From contig OY760176.1 of the NCBI GenBank assembly GCA_963663315.1, positions 1,364,001 through 1,428,000 of the forward strand: a DNA stretch of 64,000 nucleotides, given 5' to 3'. Each line of letters starts with the position of its first letter. The stretch's first letter is position 1. Origin of the DNA: G963663315 sp963663315. Lineage in GTDB: Bacteria > Pseudomonadota > Gammaproteobacteria > Arenicellales > Poriferihabitantaceae. The translations under genes and the position numbers were made by a program. Below the pieces are notes generated by a model, which made no database searches, was not told the DNA's origin, and saw only the letters and a list, made by a program, of their open reading frames with translations. Positions 37,003 through 45,347 of the stretch are shown here, one piece after another.

Positions 37003-37851
37003 ATGAAAAAGATAACACAAAAGAGTGCCGTACTCGGGATTGATGCTGCATGGACAACCCGTGAGCCCAGTGGTATTTCGCTACTGGCCCAAACGGACTC
37101 GGGTTGGATGTGTATGGGATTGGCGCCAAGCTATGAGCAATTCATGGCATTGGCTGAGGGAAAAGCAGTTGACTGGAGTCAGAGACCTCAGGGAAGTGAG
37201 CCAGATTTGGAGATGTTGGTTCAAGCAGCACAACAACTGATTTCACCGGTAAAGGTTGGAGTCATCGCAGTAGACATGCCATTAAGTCTTCAAAATATCA
37301 CAGGTCGAAGGATTGCAGATTCTGCAATTTCCAAGACGTTTGGAGCGAAAGGTTGTTCTACACATTCACCAAATGAGCAGCGTCCGGGTCCGCTGGCAGA
37401 TAAGTACAGAATTACGTGTCATCAACTTGGATTCCAACTAGCAACTACGAGCATACCCGCCGGAAGTCAGCCATCACTTATTGAAGTCTATCCGCACACA
37501 GCCTTGCTTGAATTGTTGAGTCTTGATTATCGCTTGCGCTACAAAGTTGAAAAGAGTAGTCGTTACTGGAAGGGTGAGACTAAACAGAAAAGAAAGTCAA
37601 ACCTGGTTATATCACTTAACAAGATTCTTATCGGGTTAGCACAGAAGATTGATGGCATTTCACTTGAGATTCCAGAAGCGGTTGATGTTGCTGGCTTTGC
37701 AAGCCTGAAGCGTTATGAGGATGCCCTGGATGCATTGATCTGTGCATGGGTATCCATGACCTGGCTGGAGGAAAAATGTGTTCCGTATGGTGATGAACAA
37801 GCAGCAATCTGGGTGCCTGATTCGAAAGATTCAACCTCAAGGATCAAATAA
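37003..37851 (+). CDS. DUF429 family protein (predicted nuclease)
   Basis: A 282-residue protein with the DUF429 pattern: GIDAAWT near the N-terminus, VIAVDMPLS, STHSPNEQRPG, IEVYPHTALLELL and EDALDALICAW. The aspartates and histidines recall an RNase H-like site; some relatives are described as predicted nucleases. The ATG at 37003 avoids the upstream REP-coded residues. The RAYT gene begins four bases after its stop, so the two may be cotranscribed. Confidence 0.8.
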   Translation: MKKITQKSAVLGIDAAWTTREPSGISLLAQTDSGWMCMGLAPSYEQFMALAEGKAVDWSQRPQGSEPDLEMLVQAAQQLISPVKVGVIAVDMPLSLQNITGRRIADSAISKTFGAKGCSTHSPNEQRPGPLADKYRITCHQLGFQLATTSIPAGSQPSLIEVYPHTALLELLSLDYRLRYKVEKSSRYWKGETKQKRKSNLVISLNKILIGLAQKIDGISLEIPEAVDVAGFASLKRYEDALDALICAWVSMTWLEEKCVPYGDEQAAIWVPDSKDSTSRIK

Positions 37852-37854
37852 AAA

Positions 37855-38433
37855 ATGAACGCAAGACCGGTACGTGAAGCAAATCGCCTCAAACAATACG
37901 ATTATTTACAGGCTGGTTATTATTTTGTCACCATCTGCATACAGGGCCGTGCCTGTTTTCTGGGTGACATTGTCAACGACAACATGATTCTCAATAATGC
38001 TGGCAAAATGATAGAAAACAGTTGGCGACAATTGCCCGATCATTACGACGGAGTAGAAATTGATTCCTGTCAAATCATGCCAAATCACCTGCATGGCATC
38101 ATCATTCTGGCAGACGTAGGGACAGGCCACCGTGCCTGTCCGCCTTCGCCCTGTCCACCCCGTGCCTGTCCAGGACAACCACAGGGGGTTGTCTCTACGG
38201 CGTCATTGTCAGACGTAATTGGACGATTTAAATCATTCACCACAAATAGATATATCGATGGCGTAAAACATCATCAATGGCCCCCCTTTGACAAAAAATT
38301 ATGGCAACGGTCGTTTTATGACCATGTCATCCGCAACAACGAGGATTTAAACCGTGTTCGTGAATATATCCGGAATAATCCGTTGAAATGGGCGTTGGAT
38401 AAGGATAATCCCGATAATTGGGCGGAGGGGTAA
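37855..38433 (+). CDS. REP-associated tyrosine transposase (RAYT, TnpA_REP)
   Basis: A 192-residue Y1-transposase-fold protein related to IS200/IS605. The HUH motif is H78-L-H80 in MPNHLHGII, the catalytic tyrosine is Y155 in SFYDHVIRN, and YIRNNPLKW closes the C-terminus. These enzymes nick REP hairpins with a GTAG foot and are single-copy domesticated transposases. Residues about 88-115 are encoded by a REP copy, giving a low-complexity GTGHRACPP insert between the HUH and tyrosine parts without breaking the frame. Matching GTAG-hairpin repeats lie upstream and elsewhere in the window. Confidence 0.92.
   Translation: MNARPVREANRLKQYDYLQAGYYFVTICIQGRACFLGDIVNDNMILNNAGKMIENSWRQLPDHYDGVEIDSCQIMPNHLHGIIILADVGTGHRACPPSPCPPRACPGQPQGVVSTASLSDVIGRFKSFTTNRYIDGVKHHQWPPFDKKLWQRSFYDHVIRNNEDLNRVREYIRNNPLKWALDKDNPDNWAEG
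38116..38198. repeat. REP/BIME-like element inside the RAYT coding sequence
   Basis: Begins GTAGGGACAGG at 38116 and ends GTCTCTAC at 38198, with both the GGACAGGC/GCCTGTCC and the GGACAACC/GGTTGTC hairpins. It is 83 bases long and very close to the element at 25075-25156. Confidence 0.85.
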
Positions 38434-38772
38434 GGCTGTCAACAAAAATCGCACCTGAATAATACCATCCAGATTCATTTGGGACTCTGGGAAATCCCCT
38501 GACTGAAGACGGACTACAAGTACATAAAGAATCGGATAATGATACTTTATGCGCATGATATCGAAATCACGTCAACTACGCGTGTCAATACCGAAGTAAA
38601 AGCTACCAGAAGTGCCGAAGTAAAAGTTACCAGTTAAGTCATTAAGTAATAGGGTGTGGTACGGGGCGCGCACCTGGGAGACTGTGAAAGTATTTCCATG
38701 AACCTGAGTTCGTCTTTCCTGTAGATGGCGGTATGCTTGCCGGCAATCCAGGCAACCACAAGGTTTACCGCA
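38434..38772. other. Non-coding stretch with short direct repeats, possible IS end
   Basis: No gene seen. At 38592-38609 and 38616-38633 lie two copies of CGAAGTAAAAGYTACCAG spaced 24 bases apart, a layout like the multiple terminal repeats of IS21-type elements. No transposase of that type accompanies them. Confidence 0.4.
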
Positions 38773-40280
38773 ATGCCAGATCGACGCTACCGGGAGGTGC
38801 AGTCCCGAAACCAGGTGACGCTTCTACCGCCCTGCATGGACGACTACGTGTCCGAACATAATCCGGTGCGGGCGATCGATGCGTTCGTCGGCACGCTGGA
38901 TCTGGAGGCGTTGGGATTCCGGCATGCGGAAGAGTATTGCGGCGCTGGCCATCCGGCGTACGATCACGGGACTGCTGCTGAAACTGTACCTGTACGGTTA
39001 TCAGCACCGGGTAAGAAGTTCGCGCCGGCTGGAAGCCGAGACGCATCGCAACCTGGAAGTGATCTGGCTGTGCCAGGGGGCCACCCCGAGCTAGTGTGCC
39101 AAGACAATTGCTGACTTTCGCAAGGACAATGCGGCTGCGCTGCCATCGGCCAACCGGGAGTTCGTTCTGTTGTGCCGTGAGTTGTCCCTGCTGGGCGGCA
39201 GTCGGGTGGCGATTGACGGGACCTTCCTGAAGGCGGATGCGAACCGGGACAGCATCCATACCCGGGCGAACCTGGAAAAGGACCTGAAGATACACTGCCC
39301 CTCTTGAGAGGATCGCGGCGTATCGAGCCGGCAGCTGGCCGAGGCAGACATGCGTGTCATCCTGCGCATCGTAGCGGACGGTGGTGGGGCTGATCCGGAA
39401 CCGCCCCCCATTGATTGCAGGCCGGCTGGTCCGGTATCGAAGCACATAGCACATCCATGCCCCTGTCCTCGCAGCGCCTTCAGATGCACAAGGCTGTAGA
39501 GAGCCAGGAATCCGCCAGACCGGTCAATCCCGATGCCCGGTTGCTGAAGAAGAACGGCAAGACGGTGGGCGGCTACAACTGCCAGATCGCGGTGGACGAC
39601 AAGCACAAGCTGATTGTGGCGGAGGATGTGGTGCAGGACGGCAACGACACCGCCCGGCTGGAGCCGATGATGACGAAAGCCGGCGAAGCCATGGGGACCG
39701 AGGGATCGACCGGTCTGGCGGATTCCGGCTCTACAGCCTTGTGCCTGAAGGGCTGCGAGGAAGGCATGGATGTGTATGTGCCGATACCGGAGCAGCCGGC
39801 CTGCAAGGGCAATGGGGGGCAGTTCGGCAGCGACCACTTCCGCTACCATGCGCAGGATGACACGTATGTCTGCCCGGCGGGACAGCGGCTGGTCGAAGCA
39901 AATCGACCCCCAAGAGGGGCAAGCTGTATTTCAGTGTATCGCTCGGCGGCAGCGATTTGCCGGGAGTGCCCGCTGTCGGGCCGCATGCCTGGCAAAGGGG
40001 CAGTCAAGCCGCAAAGTGGAGCGTTGGGAGCATGCGGACGTGATCGAGCGGCATCGCAGGAAGATGAGCGCCGGTTCGCCATGGATGCGCGAGCCGCGGC
40101 GCTCGTCAGCATCCCTTCGGCACACTCAAGCGCTGGGCGGGGAGATCACTTCCAGATGCGCGATTGGACAGGTGCCGCGGCGAGTTCAGCCTGATGGTGC
40201 TGGGGTACAACTTCAAGCGGGTGGTGAATGAACTGGGCGCGGATGCATTCAGCGGAGTATTGCCTGCAAAAGCAGCGGTC
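38773..40280 (+). pseudogene. Decayed IS1182-family transposase
   Basis: Pieces of one DDE transposase in different frames: QVTLLPPCMDDYVSEHNPVRAIDAFV (38.8 kb), LYLYGYQHRVRSSRRLEAETHRNLEV, NREFVLLCRELSLLGGSRVAIDGTFLKADANRDS, then DARLLKKNGKTVGGYNCQIAVDDKHK (39.5 kb), VYVPIPEQPACKG, RYHAQDDTYVCPAGQRL and EFSLMVLGYNFKRVVNELG (40.2 kb). Several frameshifts, in-frame stops and an inverted insertion break it. No terminal inverted repeats could be assigned with confidence. Confidence 0.85.
39297..39440 (-). repeat. Inverted, diverged copy of an IS1182 transposase segment
   Basis: These 144 bases are the reverse complement, at reduced identity, of 39781-39923 in the same transposase. The minus strand reads YDAQDDTHVCLG where the plus strand at 39.85 kb reads YHAQDDTYVCPA. 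The 340 bases between are thus flanked by long inverted repeats. The divergence implies the inserted piece came from a related but different IS copy. Confidence 0.75.
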
Positions 40281-40480
40281 CGGGGCGATTGGCGTGTGAT
40301 ATTGCCCCGGGAACCGTGTTTTCCCGTCATCCGGCACGGCTTCGGGGTGGAAATGTTGTGTGAGATGGTGAGATGTGGCCAACTCACCACATCATCCCTT
40401 CCTTGGCGGTGACCTGTCCGGTCCGGACATCGAAACCGCCATCGGGGGGAATGGAAATCCGTCTGTGAAAAGCCGATAGT

Positions 40481-40608
40481 TTCACGGTCTCCTGGGACCG
40501 GGCGCGGCGGGTGATCGTGAAGGCCGAGCATACCGCCCGCGGGGCCAACCCGGCTTCGTGGTGACCAACCTGCCGCAAACGGATCGGTATCTCTACAGTA
40601 CGGATTAA
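40481..40608 (+). pseudogene. 3' remnant of an IS1380-family transposase
   Basis: One frame reads FTVSWDRARRVIVKAEHTARGANP and a shift of one base continues GFVVTNLPQTDRYLYSTD before a stop. This matches the conserved WDRARRV-KAEH-GANPRFVVTNL block of IS1380-type (DDE group 1) transposases. Only about 40 codons remain. Confidence 0.65.
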
Positions 40609-40658
40609 AATATCATGAAGTTTGATTTCTGAGCGTCGTTGCCGAGGGAGTTTGTGAT

Positions 40659-41912
40659 TCAGAGTGCGAGAGCGTTCGCCAGATCATCGTGTTCGAATGC
40701 GCTTGACATTCGCTCAATTGCCTGTCGCGCAAAACCTAAGCCTGCTGCGACTGCACGCCAGTCACGAACTGAGCGCGCAACGTCGTTTGCAATGGCTCCC
40801 GCGTCATCGGCGTCCAAGGCAAAGTAGGGCGCCACCGTGAGTGCCAGATCGATCGAAGCTTGCGTGTCGTCGAGATCGATCGCCGTCGATAAGTATCGGG
40901 GTTTAAGATCGATCGGCACTGGGTTGAGGTCGTAAGCCGGGGAAAGACGCCAACCAGCATTCCCGCTGTACAGGAACCCGTGATTTCGAAGGTGGTCATC
41001 GGTATTTGAGATCAGCACCGAGAAAACAACGCGTCGCCATAACGCTTGCAGGTCGTTGGACGCTTCAGCGCCGTATTGACGCAGCGCATCGGCGATTTCC
41101 AAGTAGCTGCGCGTATCACCGTCATCGGCGCCCACCATGCTCATGGCCGACAAGAACGGCACGCGTCGGTCGGCGTCGCGATCAAAGCGGCGTACTACCA
41201 AGACAAAGCGATCATCCAACCGCTCCAACCGCCAGGGGTTGACTTCAATACCTGCATGCTCGGCCAGCGTTAGGGCGAGCGCCTCCCAGCGCACGGTGTC
41301 AATTTCATCGTCTCGTTTCGGAAACTTGGCGATTGACAATGAACCGTCGGTATCCAGGACGGATGCTTTTGGGCGAGCGCCGCCGAGCGAGGAGCCCGGT
41401 GCGAGCAACAGGGCGAGCATTTCATCGCTGTCCTCGTCCAAAGCGATGCTGTCACTCGCTGCAAGCAGTCGTGACAATTCAATCAACGGTGGGACCGGCT
41501 CGTCGCTCGCATCGCTCAGGAACGGGCCTCCCTCGGTCGCGGCGAATCGCAGCGCGCCTTGACGAGAACGGTCGCTGACTCGCAAGAGGTAATCAAGCTC
41601 CGTTAATGTTCTTGGCGTGCGTTCTTCGTTGCGCGCGGTGCGGCGTTCAGCTCGAGCCATCAGGGCGCGTCCCCACCTGTCCGGCGCGGAATCGCCCAAC
41701 GCGCCAAATAGCGCTTTGCCGCCCGGCGTGTGGTGCGCACCGGACCCAAGCGTCAGTGCTGATTCTAATGCAAATCGTTCCGGATCGGCTAGCCAGCCAT
41801 CTTCGTATTGAAACGATGCGCTCTCGCGCCCACGCCGGACGCGGGTCCACATTCGGCCGACGAGGCGGGGCGCTGCGGCCAGATTCACGTAGACGTAAGT
41901 CTCTTGTTCCAT
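40659..41912 (-). CDS. hipA: HipA-type serine/threonine kinase toxin
   Basis: A 417-residue kinase of the HipA family, which phosphorylates translation factors such as glutamyl-tRNA synthetase and induces dormancy. The N-terminal subdomain (YVYVNLAAAPRLVGRMW) is followed by the kinase core: SSLGGARPKASV (P-loop-like and Ser region), FLVVRRFDRD, SNTDDHLRNHGFL with the catalytic aspartate and LSPAYDLNP with the metal-binding one. Full length, and eight bases after a HTH antitoxin. Confidence 0.9.
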   Translation of the reverse strand: MEQETYVYVNLAAAPRLVGRMWTRVRRGRESASFQYEDGWLADPERFALESALTLGSGAHHTPGGKALFGALGDSAPDRWGRALMARAERRTARNEERTPRTLTELDYLLRVSDRSRQGALRFAATEGGPFLSDASDEPVPPLIELSRLLAASDSIALDEDSDEMLALLLAPGSSLGGARPKASVLDTDGSLSIAKFPKRDDEIDTVRWEALALTLAEHAGIEVNPWRLERLDDRFVLVVRRFDRDADRRVPFLSAMSMVGADDGDTRSYLEIADALRQYGAEASNDLQALWRRVVFSVLISNTDDHLRNHGFLYSGNAGWRLSPAYDLNPVPIDLKPRYLSTAIDLDDTQASIDLALTVAPYFALDADDAGAIANDVARSVRDWRAVAAGLGFARQAIERMSSAFEHDDLANALAL

Positions 41913-41920
41913 GACGAGTG

Positions 41921-42238
41921 TCAGTCTCGTCGCGTGGTGCGAATGCGTTGCGGCAGCAGATCATCCGCCATGTCCAGCCCGACCAAATCATGGCGCACGT
42001 CGGCAACGTCGGCCAGACGATCCAGCAGGCCGAGGATAAAGAGCAGCGTTGCCACGGTGCCAATCGAGACCCCAGCCTCACCTTTTTCTGCCTTCACCAG
42101 GGTCGTGCGACTGATACCGGCGCGCTCCGCCATGACCTGTGTTGGTATGCGGCGGCGGCGGCGGGCATCCCGGATGTCGTTGCCGAGTTTGCGTAATGCA
42201 CGGGCGGCCGGTATGGGCGTGGGTTGTTGATGAATCAT
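41921..42238 (-). CDS. hipB: HipB-like XRE-family antitoxin
   Basis: A 105-residue protein with a Cro/C1 helix-turn-helix at about residues 20-75 (RRRRRIPTQVMAERAGISRTTLVKAEKG) and an extended C-terminus. It would bind the hipBA promoter and the HipA kinase. The start at 42238 is preferred to 42262. Upstream 42240-42400 is very AT-rich. Confidence 0.85.
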   Translation of the reverse strand: MIHQQPTPIPAARALRKLGNDIRDARRRRRIPTQVMAERAGISRTTLVKAEKGEAGVSIGTVATLLFILGLLDRLADVADVRHDLVGLDMADDLLPQRIRTTRRD

Positions 42239-42430
42239 AGTAGTGCCTATAATAATGGACATAAACTAACATAAAGTGTAATATAATGGACGCTAAGAAA
42301 TAATAGATAGAATTTATCAGTTAAACCGAGTAATGTCCAATATGTAAGTCACTAATTCATATATCGACTATTTTAATGAACTTAAAGAAGAGATTCACAT
42401 GAGGTGTACTGACTTTGGTGGACCGTTGGG

Positions 42431-42567
42431 TTAAGCGACTCTTTGGTTTTTCTCATATTCCACGGGTGGGATATAACCCAAAGTCTGATGTAGTCGCTGA
42501 TCATTGTAAAACAGTTCAATATATTCGTACAGAGCGGCTCTGGCCTGATCCCGATCTGGATAACCCG
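42431..42567 (-). pseudogene. 3' remnant of an IS3-family transposase (orfB)
   Basis: The minus strand reads ARAALYEYIELFYNDQRLHQTLGYIPPVEYE to a TAA at 42431, the highly conserved C-terminal end of IS3-family orfB proteins (YIE-FYN-RLH-LGY-P-E). Everything upstream is replaced by the ybdK-like gene's 3' end at 42568. Confidence 0.8.
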
Positions 42568-43731
42568 TCAGGGAACCTCTGCTGCTGCCCGTGTATCCGC
42601 AAGCAACAAGTCGACCACGCGGTGCAACGCCTCTTCGTGGCTGTCCCCCTCCAATCGGCGCAGGCGGTAGAGATCAACCTGGCGGTCCGCGCTGGCGCCT
42701 TCCCTCATGATGGTCAGTGCGTGGCGCATCTCGGACTCGCACCCCAGCGCACGGGCATCGGAGGCCAACTCCTCGACGAGCTGTTTGAGGTAGTCGTCAA
42801 TATCGACTCTCTCGCCTGTCCCGTGCCGGTCGCCGAAGAAAGAGAACACGCCATAGCGCTGCGCGATCCAGCGATCCTCCGCGATTAGTTCGGTCAACGG
42901 CTCGGGAGGCAGGGCGCCGTCCCTGTCCCGACGTACCAGCCACCTGATCAGCGATGCATAAAGTGCGGCTATGCTCACCGTGTCCTCCAGTCGCGTGCAG
43001 ACATCGCAAATGCGCATCTCCACCGTCGGATAGGCGTGGGAGGGGCGGATGTCCCACCACAATTCGCTGCCATCGTTGATATAATTGCAGCGCTGAAACT
43101 CCGTAAGCAACCGGTCATACTCCGCCCACGAGTGAAACGGGCCGGGCATGCCGGTTCGCGGGAGACCTCCAACGACTGTCAGCCTCCAGGATTTGAACCC
43201 GGTCCCGCGCCCGTCGCTGAACGGCGAGGACGTGGACAGGGCATGGAGCAACGGCAGGTATTGACGGATCGCCGTCATCACCCGAATGCGCGTTTCCGCA
43301 TCGCCGAACCCCGCATGGATGTGCATACCGCCGATCAGGAAACGGCGCACATTATCCTGATGAATGGTCACAAATCGTTCGTAGCGTTCTCTCGGTGTAA
43401 TTGTCTGCGCCTGCCACCGTGCAAACGGATGGGTGGAGGCGGCCATCACCGCCGCCCCGTAGCGCTCGGCCGCTGAGATGACAATGTGTCGGGTCTCGAT
43501 CAAAGCCTCGCGCAGTTCGGCAACCGACGCACACACTCTGGTATTGGTTTCGATCTGGGACCGCAGCAACTCCCGCACAATCTTGTGCGGCCCGCATTCC
43601 TTCTCGCAGATTTCGAAGATGCCCGGATCGGGGTCGACGAGGAGATCGCGAGTCTGTGGGTCCACCAGAAAACACTCTTCCTCGACTCCAAGCGTGATCT
43701 TCAGGTCATCGTGGTCCGCCGCCGCCGTCAT
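42568..43731 (-). CDS. YbdK-type carboxylate-amine ligase (GCS2 family)
   Basis: A 387-residue ATP-dependent ligase of the type 2 glutamate-cysteine ligase family; E. coli YbdK has weak gamma-glutamyl-cysteine ligase activity. Typical blocks: LGVEEECFLVDPQT near the start, THPFARW, GGMHIHAGF, GLPRTGMPGPFHSW and WWDIRPSHAYPTVEMRICDV. Start overlaps the nfeD-like gene stop by four bases (ATGA). The 3' end abuts an IS3 remnant, but length and C-terminus look normal. Confidence 0.88.
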   Translation of the reverse strand: MTAAADHDDLKITLGVEEECFLVDPQTRDLLVDPDPGIFEICEKECGPHKIVRELLRSQIETNTRVCASVAELREALIETRHIVISAAERYGAAVMAASTHPFARWQAQTITPRERYERFVTIHQDNVRRFLIGGMHIHAGFGDAETRIRVMTAIRQYLPLLHALSTSSPFSDGRGTGFKSWRLTVVGGLPRTGMPGPFHSWAEYDRLLTEFQRCNYINDGSELWWDIRPSHAYPTVEMRICDVCTRLEDTVSIAALYASLIRWLVRRDRDGALPPEPLTELIAEDRWIAQRYGVFSFFGDRHGTGERVDIDDYLKQLVEELASDARALGCESEMRHALTIMREGASADRQVDLYRLRRLEGDSHEEALHRVVDLLLADTRAAAEVP

Positions 43732-44207
43732 CGCTCGCTTTCCAGGTGCGCGTGGGACGGGGTATCGGCCGCCTCAACCGCGAACACCGCCCCATCAGCG
43801 CTGATCACCTTTACCTCTGTACCTTTTTTCAACGGCGCTCCGGTTACATTCCAATAGGTATCGTCGACTTTGATCTTTCCTACGCCTTGCTGAATATCCT
43901 CACTCAAGGTAAACACCCTGCCGACATACTGTTGCGCTCTGCGATTCAAATTGGGTAAATCCGTTTTTATCTGCCGTCCCACCAGATACCGCCTGGAAAT
44001 CACGATACTGATCACCGACAGGATGGAAAAAACCAGAAACTGCACCTGCCATGGCATCCACGGTAAAACCAGCGCTGCCAACCCGGTCACCAGAGCGGAG
44101 ATGCCCAGCCATAAAAAGAAAGTGAGCGGAGCAACCAGTTCAAACGCCAGCAAAACCAGACCCACGGCCAGCCAGCCCCAGTGAGTCATTCCAGGCAGAT
44201 CAAACAT
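43728..44207 (-). CDS. NfeD-family membrane protein
   Basis: A 159-residue protein with a hydrophobic N-terminal half (three helices between residues 8 and 70) and a C-terminal OB-fold (GRVFTLSEDIQQGVGKIKVDDTYWNV) as in the short NfeD1b/YbbK-partner proteins. These couple with SPFH proteins in membrane quality control. Lies two bases after the SPFH gene and overlaps the ybdK-like gene. Confidence 0.88.
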   Translation of the reverse strand: MFDLPGMTHWGWLAVGLVLLAFELVAPLTFFLWLGISALVTGLAALVLPWMPWQVQFLVFSILSVISIVISRRYLVGRQIKTDLPNLNRRAQQYVGRVFTLSEDIQQGVGKIKVDDTYWNVTGAPLKKGTEVKVISADGAVFAVEAADTPSHAHLESER

Positions 44208-44209
44208 TA

Positions 44210-45178
44210 TTAACTATTTGAATCCGTTTTCTTCTTGCTGTTGTCAAAAGTTTCTTTAACCAATTCGCCAATTCCACCAATTGATCCTATAATACTAGTG
44301 AGTTCCATCGGCAGGAAAAGAATTTTCTGGTTATTCGACTTGCCCAGTTCCTTGATTGCTTCAACATACTTGGTCGCAACGAAATAGTTCACCGCCTGCA
44401 TATCTCCTGCGGCAATCGCCTCGGATACCATCCTGGTCGCCTCACCTTCCGCCTGAGCCAGTCGCTCGCGCGCTTCTGCCTGCCTGAAAGCCGCTTCCTT
44501 TTCGCCCTCAGCTTCCAGAATCATGGCACGTTTTTCTCCTTCCGCTTTCAATATCTCGGCCTGTCTCATGCCTTCGGCCTCAAGAATGGATGCCCGCTTA
44601 TTCCTTTCCGCCTTCATCTGGCGCGCCATTGATTCCACCAGGTCTGCGGGAGGTGAAATATCTTTTATCTCGATCCGGGTGACCTTGATTCCCCAGGGTG
44701 ATGTCGCCGAGTCAACCACGATCAACAGCGAGGCATTGATTTGATCGCGCTTGGACAATGATTCATCCAGGTCCATCGACCCGAGTACCGTCCGAATGTT
44801 GGTCATGGTCAAATTTAAAACCGCATTTTCCAGTTGATTCACTTCGTAGCTGGCTTTCGCTGCATCAAGTACCTGGAAAAATACGACACCATCGACTCTC
44901 ACGACGGCATTATCCTTGGTAATGACATCCTGGGAAGGAACCTCCAGCACCCGTTCCATCATATTGACTCTGGCCCCTATTCGATCAACAAAAGGGACAA
45001 TGATACTAAAGCCTGGCCTCAATGATCTGGTATACCGTCCCAATCTTTCGATGGTGTATTCATAGCCCTGATGAACAATAACGATTCCCTTGTAAACAAT
45101 CAGAATTGCAAGAAATATAACAATGATTGATACAAAAGATACGCCAAACATTGAGTATATGGAGTCAATCGTGTTCAT
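44210..45178 (-). CDS. qmcA: SPFH/band-7 protein, QmcA/stomatin-like
   Basis: A 322-residue membrane scaffold protein: an N-terminal anchor (VSFVSIIVIFLAILIVYKGIVIV), the band-7 domain (RLGRYTRSLRPGFSIIVPFVDRI, MMERVLEVPSQDVITKDNAVV) and a long alanine/glutamate-rich coiled coil (about 195-265) typical of the QmcA/stomatin branch. Pairs with the adjacent NfeD protein. Confidence 0.92.
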   Translation of the reverse strand: MNTIDSIYSMFGVSFVSIIVIFLAILIVYKGIVIVHQGYEYTIERLGRYTRSLRPGFSIIVPFVDRIGARVNMMERVLEVPSQDVITKDNAVVRVDGVVFFQVLDAAKASYEVNQLENAVLNLTMTNIRTVLGSMDLDESLSKRDQINASLLIVVDSATSPWGIKVTRIEIKDISPPADLVESMARQMKAERNKRASILEAEGMRQAEILKAEGEKRAMILEAEGEKEAAFRQAEARERLAQAEGEATRMVSEAIAAGDMQAVNYFVATKYVEAIKELGKSNNQKILFLPMELTSIIGSIGGIGELVKETFDNSKKKTDSNS

Positions 45179-45347
45179 GGAGTTCTCCCATTGAATTTAA
45201 AGAGTTGTCTGTAGTCTGTAGTCTGTGCCATAACTGAATATTCCGCTTGCTGATACAACCGGATTATAGTCGTTGGAGAACAGAATTATACCCCCCCTGG
45301 CAGTTATGTAATGCCCACTCCTTCCATAATCCTCCCGGATAATCCAT

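Noticed and set aside
38765..39454. Minus-strand 229-codon open frame
   Set aside because: It is antisense of the IS1182 transposase except where the inverted segment makes it read the sense sequence; not a gene.
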